NCBI GenBank assembly: GCA_934636305.1
Contig: CAKUAM010000006.1
Coordinates: forward strand, 1-47,634
Length of the DNA: 47,634 nucleotides
Direction of reading: 5' to 3'
Source: an uncultured Oscillospiraceae bacterium
GTDB taxonomy: Bacteria > Bacillota > Clostridia > Oscillospirales > Oscillospiraceae
The notes below the pieces were generated by a model. The model had not been told where the DNA came from, made no database searches, and saw only the letters and a list, made by a program, of their open reading frames with translations. Below are positions 34,962 to 42,504 of the stretch, piece by piece (within the stretch, counting starts at the first letter, position 1; each line of letters begins with the position of its first letter). The translations under genes and the position numbers were made by a program.

Positions 34962-35381
34962 TTACGGTTCAAAAAAGCTCTTGATGTTGACAACTGCGGC
35001 CTTTGCCGATTCTTCCAGCAGCGCAACCAGCTCCTCGCCCTTCATGGCTTCGCGCATGGTCATCGCCTCCAGCAGCACCGGCAGATTCATGCCGCACAGG
35101 CCGGGGAATTTTTCTCCGCCGCTTTTCATCATCATCTGATTGAACGGCGTGCCGCTGGCCAGATCGAACAGGACGATCGAGCCCTCAGGCATTTCCTTGA
35201 AGGTCTGCATCGCCTGCTCGCCATATTCCTCAATGCTGGCATTTTCGAACAGCGGCATTGCCACAACGTTTACAGCCTCGCCGCCGATCATCTGTGCAGA
35301 CTCAAGCAAAGCCTGGCAAAACGGGCCATGCGACAGCAGCAGGATTCCCGGGATATTCTCTACGTATTTTTCTTGTTTCAT
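34962..35381 (-). CDS. PTS system mannose-family IIA
   Basis: This 139-residue IIA-Man protein has phospho-accepting His18 in 'PGILLLSHGPFCQALLESA' and the family motif 'IVLFDLASGTPFNQMMM'. It carries phosphate from HPr to IIB. The start ATG at 35381 has GGGAGG nine bases upstream; the frame from 35486 crosses the promoter and is not used. It is the first gene of a IIA-levR-ptsH-ptsI unit, with a sigma-54 promoter only about 30 bases upstream. Its cognate IIB and IIC-IID are 9 kb away in the second unit. Confidence 0.95.
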   Translation of the reverse strand: MKQEKYVENIPGILLLSHGPFCQALLESAQMIGGEAVNVVAMPLFENASIEEYGEQAMQTFKEMPEGSIVLFDLASGTPFNQMMMKSGGEKFPGLCGMNLPVLLEAMTMREAMKGEELVALLEESAKAAVVNIKSFFEP

Positions 35382-35411
35382 CGGTTTGCACCTCCCTCTG
35401 CCTTCTATTAT

Positions 35412-35427
35412 AGCAATTTTCGTGCCA
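35412..35427 (-). promoter_or_regulatory. Sigma-54 promoter of IIA-levR-ptsH-ptsI
   Basis: On the minus strand, TGGCACGAAAATTGCT matches the -24/-12 consensus exactly. The predicted start is near 35400, giving a leader of about 20 bases before the IIA ATG. Because levR is in this unit, the activator would amplify its own synthesis. Confidence 0.94.
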
Positions 35428-35438
35428 CTACGAGTAGT
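35427..35438 (-). promoter_or_regulatory. 12-bp dyad fused to the -24 element (IIA promoter)
   Basis: ACTAC-TC-GTAGT (minus strand) is an inverted repeat ending on the first base of TGGCACG, in the same register as the dyad at 29979-29990. Flanking bases are shared too (TACTAC, and ATATGT or ATCTGT on the plus strand). Confidence 0.6.
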
Positions 35439-35470
35439 ATATGTAAAAATTTCAAGCTCCGGGGAGATGC

Positions 35471-35499
35471 TTGACATCCCCGTCATACCCGCATATAAT
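35471..35499 (+). promoter_or_regulatory. Consensus SigA promoter of rpoN
   Basis: TTGACA at 35471-35476, a 17-bp spacer and TATAAT at 35494-35499 are a perfect match to the vegetative consensus. It is divergent from the IIA sigma-54 promoter, with 44 bp between the two -35/-24 regions. Confidence 0.93.
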
Positions 35500-35548
35500 C
35501 AATATTCAGTCCAATTGCACCGTTTTTCATCAAATGAGGAATTTTTCC

Positions 35549-36850
35549 ATGCAGTTTTTTCAAGAACAAAAACCTGTTCAGCAGCAGCGTCCGCAGATGT
35601 TTGCCGCTGTTGAAATCCTACAGCTGGACGTGTGCCAGCTGCAATCCTATATCAGTACCGCTCTGCTGGAAAATCCAACGCTTGAATGCGGCGCTTCCCC
35701 CGCGGTCAGTCTGCTCGCTGATCTTCCCGGCGGCGCACGCAGCACCGGCGACGAGGCGGAGGGCCCCTTTGCGCAGCCCCAGCCAGACTTTGCTGACACA
35801 GATGCTGTCGCCTATGGCGAGGATCTGACCACGCATCTGCTATTTCAGGCAGAGCGCCTGGCTCTGGAGCCCACACTGCAGAGCGCCGTCTTTGCGGTGA
35901 TCCATGCGCTTGACTCCGACGGCTATCTGCGCGCGGACCTTTCTTCGTTTGGCCCGGCGCAGCTTTTTGACGCCGCCGTGCAGATCGTGCAGCGGCTTGA
36001 CCCGCCCGGTGTCGGCGCCAGGACGCTCTCAGAGTGTCTTTGCCTGCAGCTGCAGGCACTCGGTGAGTCCGGCCTTTCCTACCGAATTGCCGCGCAATAT
36101 CTGGAGCAGGCAGGCCGTCACGCCTTTGCCTCCATCGCCGCAAGCGAGCACGTTCCGCTTGCAGCCGTGCAGGAGGCTTACCGGCGGATCCAGTGCTTGT
36201 CTCCCTATCCGTGCGCGGAATTTTGTCACGCGCCGGACGACAGCTATGTCATCCCGGACGTTCTCATCAGTGAAAAGGACGGTGCGCTCAGCGTCAGCAT
36301 CAACAAGGCCTACACACCGGAGCTGACAATCAGCAGCTTCTACCGCACGCTCGGCCACGACACCGAGGATCCCGAGGTCCGGCAGTACATCGCCAAAAAG
36401 GTCTCCCAGGCAGAATGGCTCATCCACTGCATCAGCCAGCGTGAGCAGACCCTGCTGCGCTGCTGCCAGGAAATTCTGAAGCGGCAGACGCCATACTTCC
36501 TCTCGCAGGGGCCGCTGGCCCCCATGACCATGCAGGATATCGCCCTTGCTGTCGGGCTGCATGTCTCCACCGTCAGCCGCGCGCTCAGTAGAAAATACAT
36601 CCAGACGCCGCAGGGCATCCGCCAGCTGCGCAGCCTGTTTTCCGCCAAGCTTGCCGGCGGCGAGGTCTCCGGCGTGATGGCGCAGCAGGCACTCGCGGCG
36701 CTGGTGCGCCAGGAGGATCCAAGCGCGCCGCTGTCCGATCAGGCGCTTGCCGCGCGCCTGCAGGCACAGGGCATCGATATCTCCCGGCGCACGGTTGCAA
36801 AGTACCGGCAGCTGCTGCAGATCCCGCCTGCGGCCAGCCGCCGCGCCTAG
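35549..36850 (+). CDS. rpoN: RNA polymerase sigma-54 factor RpoN
   Basis: The 433-residue product is sigma-54 (SigL). Region I is the Gln-rich N-terminus 'MQFFQEQKPVQQQ' followed by 'EILQLDVCQLQSYI' and 'LLENPTLE', the activator-contact segment. The core-binding part follows. The C-terminal DNA-binding part has the helix-turn-helix 'TMQDIALAVGLHVSTVSRAL' and the RpoN box 'RRTVAKYR' (413-420), which reads the -24 element. GAGGA eight bases before the ATG at 35549 sets the start. The longer frames from 35471 overlap the promoter. It is divergent from the PTS genes it should transcribe. Its TAG stop is the first three bases of a repeat element. Confidence 0.97.
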   Translation: MQFFQEQKPVQQQRPQMFAAVEILQLDVCQLQSYISTALLENPTLECGASPAVSLLADLPGGARSTGDEAEGPFAQPQPDFADTDAVAYGEDLTTHLLFQAERLALEPTLQSAVFAVIHALDSDGYLRADLSSFGPAQLFDAAVQIVQRLDPPGVGARTLSECLCLQLQALGESGLSYRIAAQYLEQAGRHAFASIAASEHVPLAAVQEAYRRIQCLSPYPCAEFCHAPDDSYVIPDVLISEKDGALSVSINKAYTPELTISSFYRTLGHDTEDPEVRQYIAKKVSQAEWLIHCISQREQTLLRCCQEILKRQTPYFLSQGPLAPMTMQDIALAVGLHVSTVSRALSRKYIQTPQGIRQLRSLFSAKLAGGEVSGVMAQQALAALVRQEDPSAPLSDQALAARLQAQGIDISRRTVAKYRQLLQIPPAASRRA

Positions 36851-37013
36851 GGTGTATCCAAAAACCGCCAACGGCCCCCCGGACAGTGGACCTTTTCGCG
36901 TTGTGCTGCGTCATTTTTCCTTGCAATACGTCAGGATTCCTGCGAAAAAATGTCTTGCGCACCACGAAAATTCCTCGCTGCCGGTCACATCTCCAATTTT
37001 CAGATACACCCTA
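36848..37013. repeat. Inverted-repeat element A, long form (MITE-like)
   Basis: The 166-bp element has ends TAGGGTGTATC in inverted orientation. It shares its left 50 and right 35 bases with the short copy at 46710-46795 (about 85-90% identical by eye) and has roughly 80 extra bases in the middle. Its left TAG is the rpoN stop codon and its right CTA is the stop codon of the convergent HAD gene. The stem it can form may act as a two-way terminator. It encodes no credible protein. Confidence 0.85.
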
Positions 37014-37655
37014 GCGCTCCGCCGCAAAGAACGCACCTACCGCATCCAGATCCTCAAATCTGGCATCGTAAAGCTTCGGCTGATCGCATTCCGGCCGCCA
37101 CAGATCCGGTACAAACAGCGTCCGGCAGCCTGCGCGCTTGCCCGCACGCAGGCCATTCGGCGAATCCTCAATGACGGTGCACTGCGCCGCAGGCACCGCC
37201 AGCTGCCGGACGGCCTCCAGAAAAATATCCGGCTCCGGCTTTGACCGGCTGACCATATCACCGGAGATGACCACATCAAAATATGCAAGCAGACCTACCC
37301 GCTCCAGCCGCTGCTGCACCACGGCAACCGGCGAGGACGATGCGACCGCTGTCCGGAGCTTCCACGCGCGCAGCTGCGCAAGCAGCCGCTTCGCACCCTT
37401 TTTTTCCGGCGCGGCCTTTTCCGCGTAAAAATCCGCCATATATGCCTCAGAATATTCCAGAACGCGCATCGCATCTGCACCAAATTCCAGCCGCAGCCGC
37501 TCCATCCAGGCATCGTCATTCAGCCCAAGCCCCACAATTGCCATCCGCTCGGCATTCGGCACACCGGTTTTCTCTCCGGCATAGCGAAAGCTCTCCAGAA
37601 CCACCCGCTCACTGTCAACGAGTACACCATCCATATCAAAAATCACTGCCTGCAT
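37011..37655 (-). CDS. HAD-superfamily phosphatase, beta-phosphoglucomutase-like
   Basis: This 214-residue HAD subfamily IA protein has the nucleophile motif 'FDMDGVLVDSE' (Asp at about 8 and 10), motif II 'VASSSP', a Lys in 'GDMVSRSKPEPDIF' and motif IV 'CTVIEDSPNGLRAGKRAG'. The helical cap domain between them is typical of PgmB/GS1-like phosphatases acting on small sugar phosphates or similar. The ATG at 37655 is the natural start; GGAGGAA precedes it. It converges with rpoN, and its TAG stop lies in the repeat element. The proximity to the PTS locus is suggestive, but it is a separate transcript. Confidence 0.9.
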   Translation of the reverse strand: MQAVIFDMDGVLVDSERVVLESFRYAGEKTGVPNAERMAIVGLGLNDDAWMERLRLEFGADAMRVLEYSEAYMADFYAEKAAPEKKGAKRLLAQLRAWKLRTAVASSSPVAVVQQRLERVGLLAYFDVVISGDMVSRSKPEPDIFLEAVRQLAVPAAQCTVIEDSPNGLRAGKRAGCRTLFVPDLWRPECDQPKLYDARFEDLDAVGAFFAAER

Positions 37656-38062
37656 GTTCCGTTCCTCCCGCAGTCTCAAGTACGCGCCACAGTATAGCGC
37701 ACAGATTTTAAAAAAACAAGTCCGGCCTTGGTGCTGCACGCACCGGGAGCCGGACGCCTTTTTTCTTTCTATAACGGATATTTTTCCACGAAAGCCGCGA
37801 AAACAGACAAATTTTCAGGAGAGCTTGCTTTTTTCGCTGCGTTCCGCTATGATGGGAGCAAGAAGAATTTGGATATCGGCCCGTTTTTGTTTTTGCATAT
37901 ACTAGCGTCAGTTGACAAGGGCAAAGAACGCAGGCATGCCGGTGCATGTCATGGACGCTACTGCCGCAAACGGCGCGCCAGAGCATCCCACCCGCACGCT
38001 GTTTGTCAGCTGATCCTGCCGCCATGTATCCTGGGCAGCAGTGCCAATAAGGAGGATCTGTC
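37656..38062. other. 407-bp gap with two-way terminator and a structured leader
   Basis: No gene is credible here. At about 37713-37755, GTCCGGC and GCCGGAC pair across a GGTGC/GCACC inner stem and are flanked by T runs on both strands, a possible bidirectional terminator. At about 37904-37970 the transcript toward the histidine-kinase-like gene could fold, with TAGCGTC pairing GACGCTA and TGACA pairing TGTCA inside. TATACT at 37899-37904 is a possible -10. I do not recognise a known riboswitch class. Confidence 0.4.
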
Positions 38063-39157
38063 ATGCAACAACTGCCCGGTCTGTTCCATCCGATGTACGA
38101 CGGCGTGGAACAGCCCGTTCTTTTCCTGCAAAACGGCAAAATCGCGGCCTGTAATCCTGCCGCGCAGCGGCTGCAGCTGCAGCCCGGCGATGAGGCCAGA
38201 GCCCTGCTCCCGCCAGAGCTGTCCTTCGAGCAGCTTCTGCTTGCGCCCTCCAACGTGCGCATCCATTTACCCGATCAGAATATCGACGCGCTGACACAGC
38301 CAGTATGCGGCGGTCTGCTTATTTTTCTGCCTGCAGCCGCTGCCGGCTCGGATCGCATAGCGGCGGCGCTCAGCCGCGCAGCACAGGCTGTCTCCTCGCC
38401 GCTCACCAGCCTGCTCGCCGTTACCTCCGGCATTTTCCCTCTGCTGGCCGACGCAGAGGATCCCGTCCTGCAGCAGAATCTTGCCGTGCTGCTGCGCGCC
38501 TGTTATCAGCTGCTGCGCGTATCCGACAACCTGACAGACCTGAGCAGCAGCCTGCAGGGACAGCTGCCGCTGGCCCTTGAACGGACGAATCTGACCGACT
38601 ATCTCGACACCTTGTGCCAGGATGCACAGATGCTTTGCCGGCAGACCGGCCGGCAGCTGGATGTTCAGCTGCCGCTGGCGCCCGTCTATGCCTGGGTCGA
38701 CCGTCGGCTGCTTCAGCGCGCGCTGCTTTCGCTCCTATCCAACGCAATCAAATTTTCCGCCCCGGAAAGTACGATCCAGCTGGTATTTTCCCGGCTGCAG
38801 GCGCGCGCCAGCATCCGCATTATCTCTGCCGGCAACATGGACGCCACTCCGCTTTTTGACGCGTTCACACGCTATGCCACGCCCCCTGCCCTGGATGATC
38901 CGCGATTCGGCGCCGGCTTCAGCCTGCCGCTTGCGCGGGCCATTGCACAGGCCCACGGCGGTTCGGTGCTGCTGCAGTCACAGCCGGGTACCGGAACAGA
39001 GGTTCTGTTGTCCCTGCCGCTGACCAAGCCGGATGATGAAACACTGCTCCGCTCGCCGCAGGTCCATATTGACCGCAGCGGCGGCTTCGTGCCGGAGCTT
39101 GTGGAGCTTTCGGATGTGCTGCCTGCCGCCGTATTTGATATTCATAATTTTCTCTGA
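38063..39157 (+). CDS. Degenerate histidine-kinase-like ATPase protein
   Basis: The 364-residue cytoplasmic protein has a PAS-like N-terminus (about 10-100), a dimerisation-helix region and a HATPase domain. The N box is intact, 'LLSLLSNAIKFS' (about 230-241). The HisKA motif reads 'AAQAVSSPLTSL', with Gln where the phospho-His should be. The G1 box is 'ISAGNMD' without the usual DxGxG, and the G2-like segment is 'FGAGFSLPLARAIAQAHGG'. It probably cannot autophosphorylate in the standard way and may be a regulatory pseudokinase. AAGGAGG precedes the ATG. No response regulator is adjacent. Confidence 0.75.
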   Translation: MQQLPGLFHPMYDGVEQPVLFLQNGKIAACNPAAQRLQLQPGDEARALLPPELSFEQLLLAPSNVRIHLPDQNIDALTQPVCGGLLIFLPAAAAGSDRIAAALSRAAQAVSSPLTSLLAVTSGIFPLLADAEDPVLQQNLAVLLRACYQLLRVSDNLTDLSSSLQGQLPLALERTNLTDYLDTLCQDAQMLCRQTGRQLDVQLPLAPVYAWVDRRLLQRALLSLLSNAIKFSAPESTIQLVFSRLQARASIRIISAGNMDATPLFDAFTRYATPPALDDPRFGAGFSLPLARAIAQAHGGSVLLQSQPGTGTEVLLSLPLTKPDDETLLRSPQVHIDRSGGFVPELVELSDVLPAAVFDIHNFL

Positions 39158-39162
39158 ACCGG

Positions 39163-39308
39163 AAAAGGGGTTGTCTCAAAATGTAAATTGCAAGAGAATA
39201 GCCCCTCTAAAAGTTTGGAAAAGTCGTGAGAATCCAGTTTTTTATGGATTCTCACGACTTTTTGTTGGTCTAATTTTTAGATAATTCTATTTTGAGACAG
39301 CCTCTTTT
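39163..39308. repeat. Inverted-repeat element B with internal hairpin (MITE-like)
   Basis: The 146-bp element is bounded by 20-bp inverted repeats (AAAAGGGGTTGTCTCAAAAT against AAAAGAGGCTGTCTCAAAAT, two mismatches). The centre holds a perfect 16-bp stem (39221-39236 with 39245-39260) and an 8-base loop, followed by TTTTTG. Such TGTCTCAAA termini are seen at IS-derived elements in Firmicutes. It fills the gap between two convergent genes and probably terminates both. Confidence 0.85.
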
Positions 39309-40531
39309 TATCGTTGTCCCACATTCTGTTCCGCACGTCGGTACGTACTCTGGATCACAATCAAGCAGCCCAGCATCAAACCGCCGAACAGACCATACGC
39401 CGGGCCGTACCCGCCGGCTGCATCGGCAAGTATCCCCGGTATGAAGGAAACCAAAATCCCGCCGATGCCGTAAGCGCTCTGAAACAGACGCATCGTCCGT
39501 GCATAGCGCTCCGGCTCCGACAGATCTGCTGCCCACATGGAAATTCCAACTGTGTTGAGCGACGCACCAAAACCGACCAGTACAGCCGCCAGGTACATAC
39601 ACAAAATACTTTTCATCGGTGCCAGCACACAAAGCTCGCAGCCTGCAAGCAGCACACCAAACAGCAGATAATTGGCCCGATAGCTGCCAAGCCTGTCGCA
39701 AAGCTCCCCCAGCACGCATTTGCCTGCCATCAGTGCCAGCCCGCAGACCGACAGCGCCGCCGCTGCATGCATGGTATCCATCCCGGCTGTAACATACAAC
39801 ACCATAATGTGCGTAAAGCCGGTTGAACAGACGCCGCTTACCAGCAGCACCGCCAGCAGCACCGCCGCCCATCTGGCCTTTGTCAGCTGCACCTCCCGCA
39901 TCGCGCCGCGCCGCGCCGCCATCTCCCGCGCCTGCCCGTACGGCACCAGACCGCAGGCTGCAGGCTCACTCCGGATCATTGCAAAAACCGCTGCGCCCAT
40001 AACGGCGCAAAAGACTGCCGTCACATAAAATGCGCGGTTCAGCCCGGCCGTCTCAATCAGCCTCGTCAGAATCGGAGAAAATACCACAGTTGCCAGCCCG
40101 GTTCCTGACGCACAGATTCCCAGTGCCAGCCCACGGTGCGCGTGGAACCAGCGCGCCATCAGGATAGAGACAGGAACCATGGATCCAAGGCCGCAGCTGA
40201 TTCCAGCTGCCGCTCCCGCCAGATAATATGCCGCCAGACTTCGCGCCTCTGCAAACAGCACAAAGCTTCCGGCCGCCAGCATGCACGCCAGGGCGCATCC
40301 GGTCCGATAACCCACACGCGCATAATACCGCTCAATGAGCAGCATGCACAGAAGGTAAACCGCCGACCGCACGGTGATAATCAAGGAGGTCTGTGTATTG
40401 GTAAAGCCGTTCTGCGCCAGAATATACGGCTGCGCCGCCGAAAAAACGTTCATAACGATCCCACTCGTTACAAGCAGCATTCCCGTACAACCGGCACATG
40501 TCAGAATCGCGAATTTCAGGTTTTTCTGCAT
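39308..40531 (-). CDS. MFS transporter, OFA/monocarboxylate-like
   Basis: This 407-residue transporter has 12 predicted membrane segments. The pattern 'NGFTNTQTSLIITVRSAVYLL' early on, 'GISCGLGSMVPVSILMARWF' in segment 4-5 and 'GLALGICASGTGLATVVFSP' after it fits the OFA/MCT-type branch of MFS, which carries monocarboxylates, oxalate/formate or similar acids. The ATG at 40531 is chosen because GGGGGAG is ten bases upstream; the GTG at 40540 is one base from it. A promoter with TATACT at 40555-40560 and TTTACT at 40578-40583 (17-bp spacer) precedes it. The stop touches repeat element B. Substrate unknown. Confidence 0.85.
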   Translation of the reverse strand: MQKNLKFAILTCAGCTGMLLVTSGIVMNVFSAAQPYILAQNGFTNTQTSLIITVRSAVYLLCMLLIERYYARVGYRTGCALACMLAAGSFVLFAEARSLAAYYLAGAAAGISCGLGSMVPVSILMARWFHAHRGLALGICASGTGLATVVFSPILTRLIETAGLNRAFYVTAVFCAVMGAAVFAMIRSEPAACGLVPYGQAREMAARRGAMREVQLTKARWAAVLLAVLLVSGVCSTGFTHIMVLYVTAGMDTMHAAAALSVCGLALMAGKCVLGELCDRLGSYRANYLLFGVLLAGCELCVLAPMKSILCMYLAAVLVGFGASLNTVGISMWAADLSEPERYARTMRLFQSAYGIGGILVSFIPGILADAAGGYGPAYGLFGGLMLGCLIVIQSTYRRAEQNVGQR

Positions 40532-40554
40532 ACCTTTCACGCTCCCCCATATTC

Positions 40555-40583
40555 AGTATATCTGCGGTCGGGCTGTAAGTAAA
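40555..40583 (-). promoter_or_regulatory. Probable SigA promoter of the MFS gene
   Basis: Minus-strand -35 TTTACT and -10 TATACT are separated by 17 bp, about 20 bases before the ATG. Confidence 0.55.
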
Positions 40584-40616
40584 GCCCCACAGCTTGCATA
40601 TTTGATGCTCTGCCTG

Positions 40617-40651
40617 CAAAAGATCCCGGTGTTCCATTCAGAACACCGGGA
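40617..40651 (-). terminator. Terminator of hisS-aspS
   Basis: An 11-bp stem (TCCCGGTGTTC with its complement) has a 6-base loop and T-rich DNA on both sides. It can end the minus-strand aspS transcript and would also stop plus-strand transcription. Confidence 0.88.
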
Positions 40652-40676
40652 CTTTTTTCATTCTTCCTGTTTTGCT

Positions 40677-42449
40677 TTATTCTTCCTCTTTTGCTGTGCA
40701 GCGGATATGCAGCTCATCGAGCTGCTTCTGCGTCACCTCGGACGGTGCGCCCATCAGGATATCCTGTGCGTTCTTATTCATCGGGAACGGGATAATCTCA
40801 CGGATGCAATCCTCGCCGGCCAGCAGCATGACCATGCGGTCAACGCCCGGGGCAATGCCTGCATGGGGAGGTGCACCGTAGCAGAATGCGTTATACATTG
40901 CCGGGAACTTCTTCTTCACGTCCTCCTCGCCCAGACGGACAAGCTGGAAGGCCTTGACCATGATCTCCGGATCATGGTTCCGGACCGCGCCGGAGGAAAG
41001 CTCAATGCCGTTGCAGACGAGGTCATACTGTTGCGCCGTGATGGTCAGCGGATCAATCTCGCCGCGGATCGCCTTATCAAGCGTCGCCGCGCCGCCGCCC
41101 GGCATGGAGAACGGGTTGTGGCAGAATTCCAGCTCCCCGGACTCATCACCGATCTCATACATCGGGAAATCGACGATCCAGCAGAATTCGTAGCGTTCCT
41201 TGTCCATATGGCCCTCGACATTTGCGCCAAAGGTTTTGATGAGAACGCCCGTAAGCTTGGTCGCGGATGCCCCCGCCGCAATCACGACAAGCGTGTTGGG
41301 CTTCAGATCAAGCCGGCTGACCAGCTCCTGCTTGCAGCCCTGCACAAACTTTGCAACGCCGCCGGCAAGCTCGCCGTTTTCGTCCATTTTGAACCAGTAG
41401 CCCTTCGTGCCGGCCTGCACCTCGCAGTCGGTCATGAGCTTGTCGATCTGCTTTCTTGTCAGATGGCAGTCGGAAATCGGCACAGCCTTGACAGTCTGGC
41501 CCTTAAAGGGCTCAAACTCGGACTCGGTGAACAGGTCAGAGATATTCCTGCAGATGAGGTCAATGCGCAAATCCGGTTTGTCAGAGCCGTAGGTTTCCAG
41601 CGCATCGGTATAGGCAATGCGGCGGAACGGCGCGGTGGACGCAATGTCGTACTTGCCGTATTTTGCAAAGATCGGCGGCAGCACATCCTCGATGACCGCG
41701 AATACGTCATCCTGTGCGGCAAAGGCCATCTCCATATCCAGCTGATAGAACTCGCCGGGGCTGCGGTCGCCGCGGGCATCCTCATCCCGGAAGCAGGGCG
41801 CAATCTGGAAATAGCGGTCAAAGCCGGAGGTCATGAGCAGCTGCTTGAACTGCTGCGGTGCCTGCGGCAGCGCATAGAACTTACCCGGGTGCTTTCTGGC
41901 CGGAACAAGATAGTCGCGCGCACCCTCCGGGCTGGAAGCCGTCAGGATCGGCGTGGTGATCTCCAGGAAATCATGCGCCATCATCGCCTGCCGCAGCGCA
42001 GCAATAACATTGCAGCGCAGAATGATATTCTTTTTCACCGCAGGGTTGCGGAGATCCAGATAGCGGTACTTCAGGCGCTGCGTCTCGTCGGCGTCGCGGC
42101 TGCGGTTGATTTCAAACGGCAGCTCATTATACTGGCAGCGGCCCAGCAGCTCAATTTTTTCCGGAACAACCTCAATGTCGCCGGTGGCAAGCTTCGGGTT
42201 CTTGCTGGCGCGCTCGCGTACGGTGCCGGTCACAGAGATTGTGGACTCCTTGTTGATGCCCTTGATGGCATTCATCATATCCTCTGTTTCAATGACGATC
42301 TGCGTCGTACCATAGAAATCACGGAGAATCACAAACGCGAAATTGCTGCCGACCACACGGACATTCTCCATCCAGCCGACCAGCGTGACCTTCTCGCCGA
42401 CATGCTCCATCCGGAGCTGTCCGCAGGTATGAGTTCTCGATTGCATCAT
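40677..42449 (-). CDS. aspS: Aspartyl-tRNA synthetase
   Basis: This class II synthetase of about 590 residues is of the bacterial type. It has an N-terminal anticodon-binding OB fold ('VTLVGWMENVRVVGSNFAFV' in part), motif 2 around 'FQIAPCFRDEDARGDRSPGEF', the bacterial insertion GAD domain, and motif 3 'GIAPGVDRMVMLLAGEDCIRE'. It charges tRNA-Asp, and possibly tRNA-Asn if indiscriminate. Three possible ATG starts lie within seven codons. I chose 42449 because GAAGG is nine bases before it; 42455 is the alternative. It is cotranscribed with hisS, 55 bases downstream, a pairing common in Firmicutes. Confidence 0.97.
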   Translation of the reverse strand: MMQSRTHTCGQLRMEHVGEKVTLVGWMENVRVVGSNFAFVILRDFYGTTQIVIETEDMMNAIKGINKESTISVTGTVRERASKNPKLATGDIEVVPEKIELLGRCQYNELPFEINRSRDADETQRLKYRYLDLRNPAVKKNIILRCNVIAALRQAMMAHDFLEITTPILTASSPEGARDYLVPARKHPGKFYALPQAPQQFKQLLMTSGFDRYFQIAPCFRDEDARGDRSPGEFYQLDMEMAFAAQDDVFAVIEDVLPPIFAKYGKYDIASTAPFRRIAYTDALETYGSDKPDLRIDLICRNISDLFTESEFEPFKGQTVKAVPISDCHLTRKQIDKLMTDCEVQAGTKGYWFKMDENGELAGGVAKFVQGCKQELVSRLDLKPNTLVVIAAGASATKLTGVLIKTFGANVEGHMDKERYEFCWIVDFPMYEIGDESGELEFCHNPFSMPGGGAATLDKAIRGEIDPLTITAQQYDLVCNGIELSSGAVRNHDPEIMVKAFQLVRLGEEDVKKKFPAMYNAFCYGAPPHAGIAPGVDRMVMLLAGEDCIREIIPFPMNKNAQDILMGAPSEVTQKQLDELHIRCTAKEEE

Positions 42450-42504
42450 TTGCATATACCTTCTTTCTCTGCCGCATTTTCCGGCAGGACGTTCTTGTTT
42501 TTTC

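Noticed and set aside
36585..36965. A small open frame inside repeat element A and the rpoN 3' end
   Set aside because: It has no ribosome site, and its sequence is set by the repeat element.
37910..37960. A c-di-GMP (GEMM) riboswitch suggested by AGGGCAAAG and AACGCAGGC
   Set aside because: The first stem with its tetraloop and the receptor stem are absent; the similarity is only local.
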